Notes: a model not told the origin generated them from the letters alone. DNA of 16,657 nucleotides from an uncultured Oxalobacteraceae bacterium (GCA_946478765.1 CAMLDH010000047.1:1-16657); one strand, 5' to 3'; numbered from the stretch's first letter, positions 1-8,353 are shown. A program made the numbers and translations.

Positions 1-1
1 C

Positions 2-607
2 CTGGCGCATGCGCTTGCCAACGACCCGCAAGCACAGCCTGATGAAAAGCTCTGGGTCTCGATCCGCTTGGCGGAAATGGCGCAGCGGCTGGGCCGGACT
101 GCCATCGCCGAGACGCATTTCAAGCAAGGTTTGGCGCTCGGTATCACCGATACCTTCCTGCTGGCCGCGTATGCGGATTTTCTACTGGATCAACAGCGTC
201 CGGCGGAAGTCGTCGCCTTGTTGAAGGACAAGACCCGCTCGGACACGTTGTTGCTGCGTTTGGTGTTTGCCGAACGCGCATTGAATTTGCCGGATGCGAA
301 AGAACGTGAAGCGGCGCTTGCTGCCCGCTACGCCGCCGCGCAACTGCGCGGCGATACTGTGCACCAGCAGGAAGAGGCGCAGTTTGCGCTGCGGGTGCAA
401 CACGATCCGAAAAAGGCGCTGATGCTGGCGCAGGAAAACTGGAAAGTACAGCTTGAGCCACGTGATGCCCGCATTTTTCTGGAGGCGGCACTGGTACTGA
501 AAGATCCGGCCGCGGCGCAACCCGTATTGCAATGGCTGGACGACAGCCATATCGAGGATCACCGTCTGACGGGTTTGGCAACACAAGTGAAGGCGGTGCG
601 TAAATGA
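2..607 (+). CDS. C-terminal part of a helical-repeat (TPR-like) protein
   Basis: The frame is open from the left edge, so the true start lies outside the window and 201 C-terminal residues are visible. The first in-window TTG (68) and ATG (77) are internal codons, because the residues before them continue the same helical pattern. The sequence is Ala/Leu/Gln-rich, with pairs of amphipathic helices of about 34 residues (for example around AETHFKQGLALG and YADFLLDQQRPAEVVALL), as in tetratricopeptide-like solenoids. Such folds usually mediate protein-protein contacts. No catalytic motif and no membrane segment is visible. Its stop overlaps the start of the next gene by ATGA, so the two are almost surely co-translated. 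It may be an accessory or sensing partner of the HupE-like membrane protein, but that role is inference. Family assignment rests on pattern only. Confidence 0.75.
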   Translation: MAHALANDPQAQPDEKLWVSIRLAEMAQRLGRTAIAETHFKQGLALGITDTFLLAAYADFLLDQQRPAEVVALLKDKTRSDTLLLRLVFAERALNLPDAKEREAALAARYAAAQLRGDTVHQQEEAQFALRVQHDPKKALMLAQENWKVQLEPRDARIFLEAALVLKDPAAAQPVLQWLDDSHIEDHRLTGLATQVKAVRK

Positions 608-1728
608 GGCGCCTCCTAGTGCTGTTTGCTGGCCTCTTGTTGTCGATCGGCGCCCACGCACACAAACCCAGCGACAGCTACCTGATATTGAGCGTCAATG
701 ACCGCGCCATCACCGGGCAATGGGATATCGCACTGCGCGACCTGGATTTCGCCATCGGCCTGGACGCCAATGGCGATGCCGAAATTACGTGGGGTGAAGT
801 GCGTGCAAAACATGCAGAGATTGCGGCTTATGCGATGTCGCGTCTGCAGCTATCTACCGCTGGCCAGACTTGTCCGGCGCGCGTGACCGGACACTTGATC
901 GACGAGCATACCGATGGTGCTTATGCAGTACTGCGCTTTAGCGCCGATTGTCCGGCTGTGCCGGAAACACTGCAGGCACGCTACGCCTTGTTCTTTGATA
1001 TTGATCCGCAACACAAGGGTTTGTTACGGCTGCAATATCAAGGCGCATCAAGCACTGGCATTTTCAGTCCGGAAAAGGCCTCGCAGCAGTTTGTATTAAG
1101 CAAGCCGAGCAAGTTGCGCCAGTTCCTCGATTATGGGCGCGAAGGGGTGTGGCATATCTGGATCGGCTTTGACCACATCCTGTTTTTGCTGGCCCTGCTG
1201 CTGCCGGCAGTCGTCTATCGTAAAGGAAAGACATGGCTGGCTGTATCGGCATTCAAGCCCGCGTTCTGGTCTGTGCTCAAGATTGTCACGGCATTTACCG
1301 TCGCGCATTCCATCACGTTGACGCTGGCAACGCTCGGCGTGATCAGTCTGCCTTCGCGCTGGGTAGAATCGACGATTGCCGCATCGGTTGTCGTTGCCGC
1401 ACTCAATAACGTATTTCCGTTGTTCCGCGAACGGCGCTGGATGATGGCGTTTGTATTCGGGCTGATTCACGGGTTTGGTTTTGCCAGCGTCTTGACCGAT
1501 CTCGGCTTGCCGCAGGACGCGCTGATCCTGGCGCTGGTCGGTTTCAATTTGGGTGTCGAGACCGGGCAATTGGCGATTGTCGCGGCATTTTTGCCGATCG
1601 CATTTGTATTGCGGCATAGCTGGTTGTATCGCCGCGTGGTCCTGCTGGGCGGCTCGATCATGATCGCTATTCTGGCGGCAATCTGGTTGGTCGAGCGTGC
1701 ATTTGATTTGAAGGTGCTGCCGTTTTAA
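604..1728 (+). CDS. HupE/UreJ-family membrane protein with EF-hand-like loop
   Basis: This 374-residue protein starts with a signal peptide (basic MRR, hydrophobic core, likely cleavage after AHA at about 19). An extracytoplasmic domain follows to about 175, and then about six membrane helices (roughly 186-205, 224-245, 255-273, 280-297, 305-333, 344-363). The membrane part has the HupE/UreJ_2 pattern: GFDHILFLLALLLP, FTVAHSITLTLATLG, GLIHGFGFASVL and GFNLGVETGQ, with conserved His 191, 235 and 289. Relatives near hydrogenase or urease genes are thought to move nickel, but no such genes are present here, so the substrate is unknown. The outer domain carries D54-A-N56-G-D58-A-E60-I-T-W-G-E65, a textbook EF-hand calcium loop. 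It also has Cys90 and Cys116, which could form a disulfide. The ATGA overlap with the upstream gene fixes the start. The 3' end lies 19 bp from the convergent rluE, with no obvious terminator between them. Confidence 0.85.
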   Translation: MRRLLVLFAGLLLSIGAHAHKPSDSYLILSVNDRAITGQWDIALRDLDFAIGLDANGDAEITWGEVRAKHAEIAAYAMSRLQLSTAGQTCPARVTGHLIDEHTDGAYAVLRFSADCPAVPETLQARYALFFDIDPQHKGLLRLQYQGASSTGIFSPEKASQQFVLSKPSKLRQFLDYGREGVWHIWIGFDHILFLLALLLPAVVYRKGKTWLAVSAFKPAFWSVLKIVTAFTVAHSITLTLATLGVISLPSRWVESTIAASVVVAALNNVFPLFRERRWMMAFVFGLIHGFGFASVLTDLGLPQDALILALVGFNLGVETGQLAIVAAFLPIAFVLRHSWLYRRVVLLGGSIMIAILAAIWLVERAFDLKVLPF

Positions 1729-1747
1729 ACCAGTATTGGATTGCGCT

Positions 1748-2305
1748 TCATTTCAGTTCGGACGGCGAAACCTCGCGCCATTCGCCTGGCCACAGGGGAT
1801 GCGTCTCCAGCGAAAATGGCCCAATGGCAATCCGGATCAAGCGCAATGTCGGCAATCCCACTGCTGCCGTCATGCGGCGCACCTGACGATTTTTCCCTTC
1901 CGCCAATGTAATCGCCAACCAACTGGTGGGCGCATTGGCGCGTTGCCGAATCGGCGGATTGCGTGCCCATAGCCAGGCCGGCGCCGCAATCTGCCTGGCA
2001 TCACACGGCTGCGTGACAAAATCGCCTAGGTTCAACGGGGCGCGCAGCCGCGCCAGCGCTGCAGCATCGGCGATTCCCTCCACTTGCGCAATATACGTCT
2101 TCGACTGCTTATGATCCGGATGGCTGATGTCGTGCTGCAGTCGCCCGTCATCCGTCAGCAGCAGCAAACCTTCACTATCTGCATCCAACCGTCCGGCTGG
2201 GTATATATTGGGAATTTTTACGTAATTGGCCAGCGTTTCGCGTGTCGGATGCGGCGAAAATTGGCACATTACTTGATTTGGTTTATTAAAAAGTATCAAT
2301 GGCAT
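1748..2305 (-). CDS. rluE: 23S rRNA pseudouridine synthase, RluE type
   Basis: This 185-residue protein belongs to the RsuA/RluE branch of pseudouridine synthases. RluE converts uridine 2457 of 23S rRNA (E. coli numbering) to pseudouridine in the peptidyl-transferase region. Visible motifs are LILFNKP near the N-terminus, AGRLDADSEGLLLLTDDG at 37-54 with the expected catalytic Asp41, KTYIAQVEG at 69-77, and EGKNRQVRRM at 136-145 followed by the LIRIAIGPFSL strand. The stretch PAWLWARNPPIRQR closely resembles E. coli RluE and separates it from RluB/RluF-type enzymes. There is no N-terminal S4 domain, as expected for RluE. The ATG at 2305 has no clear Shine-Dalgarno sequence, but no better in-frame start lies upstream and the protein begins at the normal family position. 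It is transcribed away from icd and converges with the HupE-like gene. Confidence 0.87.
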   Translation of the reverse strand: MPLILFNKPNQVMCQFSPHPTRETLANYVKIPNIYPAGRLDADSEGLLLLTDDGRLQHDISHPDHKQSKTYIAQVEGIADAAALARLRAPLNLGDFVTQPCDARQIAAPAWLWARNPPIRQRANAPTSWLAITLAEGKNRQVRRMTAAVGLPTLRLIRIAIGPFSLETHPLWPGEWREVSPSELK

Positions 2306-2454
2306 GGTTAGTCTGTAGCAATGTGGCTTATCCGGATTGTACTGTTTTCAAGGGCTTTCCCAAGCCGCATGAGGCCGTGTTCATTTTGTTGCTTTTATGG
2401 AATGTTGCAAAAGCATGGCATCCAATAAAATACTAGTGCATAATACGAAACGTG

Positions 2455-2475
2455 GTCTTATGTCTTATATAAGAC
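2455..2475. promoter_or_regulatory. Candidate operator: 14-bp palindrome plus extra half-site upstream of icd
   Basis: Positions 2462-2475 read GTCTTATATAAGAC, a perfect palindrome. Another copy of the half-site GTCTTAT abuts it at 2455-2461, giving three 7-bp units (two direct, one inverted). It lies about 70 bp before the icd start and just upstream of a possible promoter. From memory, CTTATATAAG-type palindromes recur near TCA-cycle genes in betaproteobacteria and may be bound by a GntR-type regulator. The identity of the protein is inference. Confidence 0.5.
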
Positions 2476-2480
2476 CGGTG

Positions 2481-2507
2481 TTGTGATATGAGCGCCATAT
2501 TTACAAT
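2481..2507 (+). promoter_or_regulatory. Possible sigma-70 promoter of icd
   Basis: TACAAT at 2502-2507 matches the -10 consensus at five of six positions. TTGTGA at 2481-2486 could be the -35 element, but the spacer is only 15 bp, shorter than ideal. Transcription would start near 2514, leaving a leader of about 33 nt that holds the GGAG ribosome site at 2537-2540. Placement just downstream of the palindrome supports it. Other AT-rich -10-like strings at 2426-2444 are alternatives. Confidence 0.35.
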
Positions 2508-2546
2508 GCAACCCGCCCACTTTCCGTCCTAATTCCGGAGATAACG

Positions 2547-3800
2547 ATGTATCAACATATCAAAGTGCCTGCCGATGGCAAGAAAATCACTGTCAACGCC
2601 GATTTTTCGCTAAATGTTCCAGACAACCCGATCCTTCCGTACATCGAAGGCGATGGCACTGGTGTCGATATCAGCCCGGTCATGATCAAGGTGATCGATG
2701 CAGCCGTCGCAAAAGCCTATGGCGGCAAACGCAAGATCAGCTGGATGGAAATTTATGCGGGCGAGAAGTCGACCAAAGTCTACGGCCCGGACGTCTGGTT
2801 GCCGGAAGAAACGTTGAAAGTTTTGAAAGATTACGTTGTTTCCATCAAAGGTCCGTTGACAACGCCGGTCGGCGGCGGCATTCGCTCCTTGAACGTTGCG
2901 TTGCGCCAAGAACTCGACCTGTACGTCTGTCTGCGTCCGGTACGCTACTTCAAAGGCGTGCCATCGCCGGTGCGTGAGCCGCACAAGACCGACATGGTGA
3001 TCTTCCGTGAGAACTCGGAAGACATCTATGCCGGAATCGAATGGCAAGAGGGCACGGACGGCGCGAAGAAAGTCATCGACTTCCTGATCAAGGAAATGGG
3101 CGTCAAGAAGATTCGCTTTCCAGACTCGTCCGGCATCGGCATCAAGCCGGTATCGCGCGAAGGCACCGAGCGTCTGGTGCGCAAGGCGATTCAGTACGCG
3201 ATCGACAATGACAAGCCCTCCGTGACGATTGTCCACAAAGGCAACATCATGAAGTACACCGAAGGTGGCTTCCGTGACTGGGCGTACGCGCTGGCGCAAA
3301 AAGAATTCGGCGCGCAATTGGTTGACGGCGGCCCATGGTGCAAATTCAAGAATCCGAAGACCGGCAAGGACATTACGGTCAAGGATTCCATCGCTGATGC
3401 ATTCCTGCAGCAGATCCTGTTGCGTCCGAACGAGTACAGCGTGATCGCCACGCTGAACCTGAATGGCGACTATATTTCCGATGCGTTGGCGGCACAGGTC
3501 GGCGGTATCGGCATTGCGCCGGGCGCGAACTTGTCCGACTCGGTCGCGATGTTCGAAGCAACGCATGGTACTGCACCGAAATATGCGGGCAAGGATTATG
3601 TGAATCCGGGCTCGCTGATTCTGTCGGCCGAGATGATGTTGCGCCACATGGGCTGGCTGGAAGCGGCGGATCTGATCATCAGCTCGATGGAAAAATCGAT
3701 CACGGCGAAGAAAGTCACTTACGACTTCGCACGCCTCATGGAAGGCGCGACCCAAGTATCGTGCTCCGGTTTCGGCGATGTGATGATCGAACACATGTAA
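2547..3800 (+). CDS. icd: Isocitrate dehydrogenase, NADP-dependent
   Basis: This cytosolic TCA-cycle enzyme oxidatively decarboxylates isocitrate to 2-oxoglutarate with reduction of NADP. The 417-residue length and sequence match E. coli Icd (416) with a one-residue offset. Substrate-loop [13 protein letters not shown] contains Ser114, equivalent to E. coli Ser113, the residue phosphorylated by AceK. Catalytic Tyr161 (SEDIYAG) and Lys231 ([12 protein letters not shown]) and the metal-binding Asp308 and Asp312 ([10 protein letters not shown]) are present. HGTAPKYAG holds Lys345-Tyr346, the NADP-specifying pair, so this is the NADP form and not an NAD-type enzyme. GGAG seven bases before the ATG supports the start. 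The gene stands alone, with a candidate operator upstream and a strong terminator downstream. aceK is not in the window, so phosphoregulation cannot be judged here. Confidence 0.97.
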   Translation: MYQHIKVPADGKKITVNADFSLNVPDNPILPYIEGDGTGVDISPVMIKVIDAAVAKAYGGKRKISWMEIYAGEKSTKVYGPDVWLPEETLKVLKDYVVSIKGPLTTPVGGGIRSLNVALRQELDLYVCLRPVRYFKGVPSPVREPHKTDMVIFRENSEDIYAGIEWQEGTDGAKKVIDFLIKEMGVKKIRFPDSSGIGIKPVSREGTERLVRKAIQYAIDNDKPSVTIVHKGNIMKYTEGGFRDWAYALAQKEFGAQLVDGGPWCKFKNPKTGKDITVKDSIADAFLQQILLRPNEYSVIATLNLNGDYISDALAAQVGGIGIAPGANLSDSVAMFEATHGTAPKYAGKDYVNPGSLILSAEMMLRHMGWLEAADLIISSMEKSITAKKVTYDFARLMEGATQVSCSGFGDVMIEHM

Positions 3801-3840
3801 TGCGTGAATCGTTGCTGCATGAGAGTGCAGCGATGCAGCA

Positions 3841-3879
3841 GACGTAAAAAGGCCGGATTGATTCCGGCCTTTTTACGTC
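3841..3879 (+). terminator. Rho-independent terminator of icd
   Basis: Perfect 17-bp inverted arms (3841-3857 and 3863-3879) surround a 5-nt loop. The GC core GGCCGGA/TCCGGCC is flanked by A5 and T5, so it could work in both directions. A weaker inverted repeat (TGCTGCAT at 3813-3820 with ATGCAGCA at 3833-3840) lies just before it. Confidence 0.92.
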
Positions 3880-4040
3880 CTGTGGAAGAGTGCCGAAGCT
3901 TCATTGTTATTACTTTAACGCTGTTTCTGCGTGTGGCGATTACGTGCTAATACTTAATAATTTGCGATTGCTTTTTTTGCGGCCTTGAGCAAAATATGTG
4001 TTGAAATTTTGGCAGAAAAAAACGCTGGAGACTCAATATA

Positions 4041-4068
4041 AAAAAAACCCCGCAAGAGCGGGGTTTTT
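4041..4068 (-). terminator. Rho-independent terminator of the cold-shock gene
   Basis: Arms AAAAACCCCGC (4043-4053) and GCGGGGTTTTT (4058-4068) enclose an AAGA loop. Read on the minus strand the stem ends in seven or more T, about 25 bp after the csp stop. Confidence 0.92.
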
Positions 4069-4093
4069 CACTGTACTGCTTAATTCAGGAGAA

Positions 4094-4297
4094 TTAAGGA
4101 GCTTGAATGTTTGAAGCTTGCTTGCCTTTGGGGCCTTGCGTGACTTCGAACTGGACCTTTTGACCTTCTTTAAGGGTCTTAAAGCCGTTCATCTGGATTG
4201 CGGAAAAGTGTGCAAACAAATCTTCACCGCCGTCATCCGGGGTGATAAAGCCGAAGCCTTTAGAATCGTTGAACCACTTGACGGTACCTGTTGCCAT
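4094..4297 (-). CDS. CspA-family cold-shock protein
   Basis: This 67-residue single cold-shock domain is an RNA/ssDNA-binding OB fold that acts as an RNA chaperone. It starts [21 protein letters not shown]1 (KGFGFI, 13-18) and RNP2-like LFAHF (27-31) give the aromatic nucleic-acid face. The ATG at 4297 is chosen because family members begin exactly at [10 protein letters not shown] longer reading from a TTG at 4312 would add five residues without homology support. The Shine-Dalgarno sequence is weak (GAAAGA-like). The gene has its own terminator, a candidate promoter at 4430-4458 and a leader of about 126 nt, as is common for cspA-type genes. Which paralogue it is (cspA, B, C, D or E) cannot be told from sequence, and it may be constitutive. 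Confidence 0.95.
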   Translation of the reverse strand: MATGTVKWFNDSKGFGFITPDDGGEDLFAHFSAIQMNGFKTLKEGQKVQFEVTQGPKGKQASNIQAP

Positions 4298-4423
4298 AAA
4301 AGCGTCTTTCAAATAATGACTATCACACGAGCCGTAAAAGCAAGAAGCCTCGCGTAACGCTGCCCCCTCCTAAAACTTGCCCACTTCATATTGACAAGCC
4401 GCTAACAGCCGTACTCATCAATA
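4298..4423 (-). promoter_or_regulatory. Predicted long 5' leader of the cold-shock gene
   Basis: If transcription starts about 7 nt after the candidate -10 box, the mRNA has a leader of about 126 nt. cspA-type genes often use such leaders as temperature-responsive structures. A strong AGGAGG (complement of 4366-4371) lies inside it with no start codon at usable spacing, so it could pair with another leader segment. No RNA fold was computed. Confidence 0.4.
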
Positions 4424-4429
4424 ATGTTC

Positions 4430-4458
4430 ATTGTTCCTGCAAAAAATGCAAAAGTCAA
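4430..4458 (-). promoter_or_regulatory. Candidate sigma-70 promoter of the cold-shock gene
   Basis: On the minus strand TTGACT (4453-4458) is followed, after exactly 17 bp, by AACAAT (4430-4435). The -35 matches five of six and the -10 four of six consensus positions. Confidence 0.55.
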
Positions 4459-4601
4459 GGTGATTTCCAGTGGGTTTGCAGTTTTATTTGGGTCCATAGT
4501 CGCGGCACACTCTTGATTTGGAGGATTTGATCAATATCTGCGTACTATCAATAAACGGCGTAATATCAGCATAAATATGGAATACTGCTTACTTGAGCGC
4601 A

Positions 4602-4629
4602 TTGCGCAGACAGCTAAACGCATTAGAAT
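4602..4629 (+). promoter_or_regulatory. Possible promoter immediately before clpS
   Basis: TAGAAT at 4624-4629 matches the -10 consensus at five of six positions. A poor -35 (TTGCGC, 4602-4607) lies 16 bp upstream. Initiation about 7 nt downstream would fall on or next to the clpS ATG at 4636, giving a leaderless message. An upstream promoter (TTGATT or TTGATC around 4513-4532) is an alternative. Confidence 0.35.
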
Positions 4630-4635
4630 AGACGC

Positions 4636-4944
4636 ATGGCAACTAAGCATGAGAACGGTACCGTTGTTGTTCGGCAAGAGCAAAAGCTCAAGCCACCACC
4701 CATGTACCAGGTATTATTGTTAAATGATGACTACACGCCGATGGAATTCGTCGTGGCGGTTGTCCAGGAATATTTCAATAAAGACCGTGAGACTGCGACG
4801 CAAATCATGCTCAAGGTTCATCGTGACGGCAAAGGTATGTGCGGCGTGTATCCCAAAGATATTGCGTCCACTAAAGTTGAACTCGTTTTAACCCACGCTA
4901 GGAAGGCGGGGCACCCGCTGCAATGCGTGATGGAGGAAGTATGA
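4636..4944 (+). CDS. clpS: ClpS, N-degron adaptor of ClpAP
   Basis: This 102-residue adaptor binds destabilising N-terminal residues (Leu, Phe, Tyr, Trp) and hands the protein to ClpA. A flexible N-terminal tail (1-20) precedes the core, which starts at [20 protein letters not shown]. The residues that hold the substrate alpha-amino group are present: Asn30, Asp31, Asp32 and His62 (KVHRDGKG). The [13 protein letters not shown] segment and the C-terminal HPLQC are also typical. No Shine-Dalgarno sequence is visible before the ATG at 4636 (AGAATAGACGC), but the tail MATKHE fits ClpS relatives, so the start is likely correct. Its stop overlaps the clpA start in ATGA. The gene order clpS-clpA is standard. 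Confidence 0.96.
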   Translation: MATKHENGTVVVRQEQKLKPPPMYQVLLLNDDYTPMEFVVAVVQEYFNKDRETATQIMLKVHRDGKGMCGVYPKDIASTKVELVLTHARKAGHPLQCVMEEV

Positions 4945-7241
4945 TTGCGCAGGAATTGGAAGTCAGTTTGCACATGGCCTTCGTGGAAGCGCGACAGGCG
5001 CGCCATGAATTCATCACTGTCGAACATTTATTGCTCGCACTGCTCGACAATCCGTCGGCAGCCGAGGTGTTGCGTGCATGCGCGGTCAATATAGAAGACT
5101 TGCGCAAGACGCTGACCAACTTCATTGGCGACAACACGCCTACCGTGCCCGGCGCGAGCGAAGTCGATACGCAACCGACGCTCGGTTTCCAGCGTGTGAT
5201 CCAACGCGCCATCATGCATGTGCAGTCCGCATCGAATGGCAAGAAGGAAGTGACCGGCGCCAACGTATTGGTCGCGATCTTTGGCGAGAAGGATTCGCAC
5301 GCGGTCTATTATTTGCACCAGCAAGGCGTGACGCGCCTTGACGTCGTCAATTTCATCTCGCACGGTGTGCGCAAGGATCAACAAGCCGATGCGCAAAAAT
5401 CCTCGGAAGGTGCGGAAGACGTGCAAGCCGAAGGTCAGCAGAAAGAAAGCCCGCTTGATCAATTCACGCAAAATCTGAACAAGCTCGCAGCCGAAGGCAA
5501 GATCGATCCATTGATTGGCCGCGAAGCCGAAGTCGAGCGCGTCATTCAGACCTTGTGCCGTCGCCGCAAGAACAATCCATTGCTGGTGGGTGAGGCGGGC
5601 GTCGGCAAGACCGCAATTGCCGAAGGACTGGCGTGGCGCGTGACACAGAACGACGTGCCAGAGATTCTGCAAAACGCGGTGGTGTATTCGCTCGACATGG
5701 GTGCGCTCTTGGCCGGGACAAAATATCGCGGCGACTTCGAGCAGCGTCTGAAAGCGGTGTTGAAGCAGTTAAAAGACAATCCGAACGGCATCCTGTTTAT
5801 CGACGAGATTCATACGATTATCGGCGCCGGTTCTGCTTCAGGCGGCACGCTTGATGCCTCGAATTTATTGAAACCCGCGTTGGCCAGCGGCCAGCTCAAA
5901 TGCATCGGTGCGACCACGTTTACCGAATTCCGCGGCGTATTCGAGAAAGACCATGCACTGTCGCGCCGCTTCCAGAAGGTCGATGTGAACGAGCCGACCG
6001 TTGAACAGACGGTGCAAATCCTGCGCGGATTGAAGTCGCGTTTTGAAGAGCACCATGGCGTCAAATATTCAGCATCCGCGCTGTCTTCGGCGGCGGAACT
6101 GGCGGCACGTTTCATCAACGACCGCCATCTGCCGGACAAGGCCATCGATGTGATCGACGAAGCCGGCGCCGCGCAGCGCATCCTGCCGAAGTCGAAGCAG
6201 AAGAAGACGATCGGTAAATCCGAAATCGAGGACATCATCTCGAAGATTGCACGCATCCCGCCGCAATCGGTCAATCAGGATGATCGCACCAAGCTGCAGA
6301 CGATCGACCGCGATTTGAAAAATGTCGTGTTCGGTCAGGATCCGGCGATCGAAGCGCTTGCATCCGCCATCAAGATGGCGCGTGCGGGCCTGGGCAAGAC
6401 CGACAAGCCGATCGGCTCCTTCCTGTTCTCCGGCCCGACCGGCGTCGGCAAAACCGAAGTGGCGAAACAGCTTGCGTTCATTCTCGGCATTGAACTGATC
6501 CGTTTCGACATGTCGGAATACATGGAGCGCCACGCAGTCAGCCGCTTGATCGGCGCGCCTCCGGGTTATGTCGGATTCGACCAAGGGGGGTTGTTGACCG
6601 AGGCGATTACGAAGAAGCCGCATGCGGTACTGTTGCTCGACGAGATCGAAAAGGCGCACCCCGATATCTTCAATATCCTGCTGCAAGTGATGGACCATGG
6701 CACGTTGACCGATAACAACGGCCGCAAGGCGGATTTCCGCAATGTGATCATTGTGATGACCACCAATGCCGGTGCGGAGAGTTTGCAGAAGCGTTCGATC
6801 GGCTTCACCGACAAGAAAGAATCGGGCGACGAGATGGCGGATATCAAGCGTATGTTTACGCCGGAATTCCGTAATCGTCTGGATTCCATCATCAGCTTCC
6901 GTGCGTTGGATGAGGAAGTCATCTTGCGTGTGGTCGACAAGTTCCTGATGCAACTCGAAGAACAACTGCACGAGAAGAAAGTGGAAGCTGTTTTCACTGA
7001 CACCTTGCGCAAGTTCCTCGCGAAGAAGGGCTTTGATCCGTTGATGGGCGCAAGGCCGATGTCGCGTCTGATCCAGGACATGATACGCAAGGCGCTGGCT
7101 GACGAACTGCTGTTCGGCAAGCTGGTGGCGGGCGGTCGCGTCACGGTGGATATGGATGAAAAAGACCAGATCAAGCTGGACTTTACGGAAGGCGATCCAG
7201 CACCGCCGCCGGTGCCGCCAGAGACAGTCGAAATAGAATAA
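4941..7241 (+). CDS. clpA: ClpA, AAA+ unfoldase of the ClpAP protease
   Basis: This 766-residue ring ATPase unfolds substrates and threads them into ClpP. It has a double Clp-N domain (about 1-145), then a charged linker. NBD1 has Walker A GEAGVGKT at 217-224 and Walker B LFIDE at 285-289. NBD2 has Walker A GPTGVGKT at 498-505 and Walker B LLLDE at 564-568. There is no ClpB-type long middle coiled coil. The ClpP-docking tripeptide is Ile620-Gly-Phe622 (SIGFTDKKE), where E. coli ClpA has IGL, so ClpP binding is expected. The short C-terminal tail is proline-rich (APPPVPP). Start choice: ATG 4941 overlaps the clpS stop, has GGAGG at 4932-4936, and gives the family N-terminus MIAQELE. An ATG at 4923 would add six residues. 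Confidence 0.97.
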   Translation: MIAQELEVSLHMAFVEARQARHEFITVEHLLLALLDNPSAAEVLRACAVNIEDLRKTLTNFIGDNTPTVPGASEVDTQPTLGFQRVIQRAIMHVQSASNGKKEVTGANVLVAIFGEKDSHAVYYLHQQGVTRLDVVNFISHGVRKDQQADAQKSSEGAEDVQAEGQQKESPLDQFTQNLNKLAAEGKIDPLIGREAEVERVIQTLCRRRKNNPLLVGEAGVGKTAIAEGLAWRVTQNDVPEILQNAVVYSLDMGALLAGTKYRGDFEQRLKAVLKQLKDNPNGILFIDEIHTIIGAGSASGGTLDASNLLKPALASGQLKCIGATTFTEFRGVFEKDHALSRRFQKVDVNEPTVEQTVQILRGLKSRFEEHHGVKYSASALSSAAELAARFINDRHLPDKAIDVIDEAGAAQRILPKSKQKKTIGKSEIEDIISKIARIPPQSVNQDDRTKLQTIDRDLKNVVFGQDPAIEALASAIKMARAGLGKTDKPIGSFLFSGPTGVGKTEVAKQLAFILGIELIRFDMSEYMERHAVSRLIGAPPGYVGFDQGGLLTEAITKKPHAVLLLDEIEKAHPDIFNILLQVMDHGTLTDNNGRKADFRNVIIVMTTNAGAESLQKRSIGFTDKKESGDEMADIKRMFTPEFRNRLDSIISFRALDEEVILRVVDKFLMQLEEQLHEKKVEAVFTDTLRKFLAKKGFDPLMGARPMSRLIQDMIRKALADELLFGKLVAGGRVTVDMDEKDQIKLDFTEGDPAPPPVPPETVEIE

Positions 7242-7258
7242 TTCTGTGTCGCTTCAAG

Positions 7259-7293
7259 AAACCCGAACGCATGAAAATGGTTCGGGTTTTTTT
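7259..7293 (+). terminator. Rho-independent terminator of clpSA
   Basis: Arms AAACCCGAAC (7259-7268) and GTTCGGGTTT (7280-7289) enclose an 11-nt loop, followed by a T run (7287-7293). It begins 18 bp after the clpA stop and lies between clpA and the convergent tas gene. In the other direction the T tract is weak. Confidence 0.88.
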
Positions 7294-7312
7294 ATTGCCG
7301 TATCCGTCCGCG

Positions 7313-8353
7313 TTATTGTCCCGGGTTCATGATTTCGGCATGGATCGCATTGACGCTGTTGACGATCTCGTCCGAAAGCGTGGCCGCGTAAGCATCGATG
7401 TTTTCCTTCAATTGCGCCAAATTGGTCGCGCCGATAATCGTCGATGCGACGAACCAGCGCGAGTAGCACCATGCGAGCGCAAGCTGGGCAGGCGTCATGC
7501 CGTTGGCGCGCGCTAGGGCGGCATAGCGTTTGGCTGCCGCCTGTACCGATGGGCGCAGGTAGCGCGGACTCCAGCTCGGCGGAAAAATCGTCAATCGCCC
7601 GTGGGCTTTCGGATCATCCAGATACTTGGCAGTGAGCTGGCCGAATGCGAGCGGACTGTACGCCAGCAAACCGACATTCTCGCGAAAACACAACTCATCC
7701 AGGCCGCTCTCAAAACTGCGATTGGCCAGGTTGTACGCGTTTTGAATCGAGACGATCTGCGGCAGCCCTTTCAATTCGGATTGCTTGATGAATTCGGCGA
7801 GGCCCCAGGCACTCTCATTGGATACGCCGATATGGCGAATCTTGCCGGCCTTGATCAGGTCGGCCAGTGCCGCCAATGTGTCTTCGATGGCTGTATGCGG
7901 GCGCTCGTTGTCGGGATTGAAGGAGCGCTGGCCGAAAATCGGCACATTGCGGCTGGGCCAGTGCAACTGGTACAGGTCGATGTAATCGGTTTGGAGTCGC
8001 TGCAAGCTGGCGTCGATAGCGGTGCGGATATTGGCGGCATCCAGATCAGTCTTGCCATTGCGAATCCAGCCCATGCGCGCCGGTCCGGCCACTTTGGTGG
8101 CGAGGACGATGTCCTTGCGTTTGCCGGACTTCTTCAGCCAGCTGCCGATGAAGCATTCGGTCGTGCCTTGCGTCTCGGCGCGCGGCATCACCGGGTACAT
8201 CTCGGCGGTATCGATAAAGTTGATGCCGCGCTCCAGTGCGTAATCAAGTTGAGAATGCGCGTCGGCTTCAGTATTTTGTTCGCCGAAGGTCATGGTGCCG
8301 AGACAGATTTCGGAGACGAGCAGATCGCTGCAGCCGAGTGGAATTTTTTGCAT
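7313..8353 (-). CDS. tas: Aldo/keto reductase, Tas family
   Basis: This predicted cytosolic NADPH-dependent aldo/keto reductase has a TIM barrel. The 346-residue length from ATG 8353 equals E. coli Tas. Strong similarity to Tas runs throughout, for example LGTMTFGEQNTEADAH and AEMYPVMPRAETQG. The catalytic tetrad is visible: Asp48, Tyr53, Lys87 (ATKVAG) and His131 (YQLHWPSR). The C-terminal FVASTIIGATNLAQLKENI is the nucleotide-binding part. The true substrate is unknown, and Tas was named for complementing a tyrosine auxotroph in E. coli. The frame stays open to an ATG at 8401, only 6 bp from the pyrD stop, but the extra residues have no family match. No good Shine-Dalgarno sequence is seen for either start. 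It is probably the last gene of the aat-bpt-pyrD-tas strand. Confidence 0.87.
   Translation of the reverse strand: MQKIPLGCSDLLVSEICLGTMTFGEQNTEADAHSQLDYALERGINFIDTAEMYPVMPRAETQGTTECFIGSWLKKSGKRKDIVLATKVAGPARMGWIRNGKTDLDAANIRTAIDASLQRLQTDYIDLYQLHWPSRNVPIFGQRSFNPDNERPHTAIEDTLAALADLIKAGKIRHIGVSNESAWGLAEFIKQSELKGLPQIVSIQNAYNLANRSFESGLDELCFRENVGLLAYSPLAFGQLTAKYLDDPKAHGRLTIFPPSWSPRYLRPSVQAAAKRYAALARANGMTPAQLALAWCYSRWFVASTIIGATNLAQLKENIDAYAATLSDEIVNSVNAIHAEIMNPGQ

Noticed and set aside
2610..3794. 394-codon open frame antisense to icd
   Set aside because: It lies wholly within icd, whose protein is conserved along its full length. The antisense translation shows no recognisable domain.
6069..6971. 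300-codon open frame antisense to clpA
   Set aside because: It mirrors the two ATPase domains of clpA and has no family features or ribosome site.
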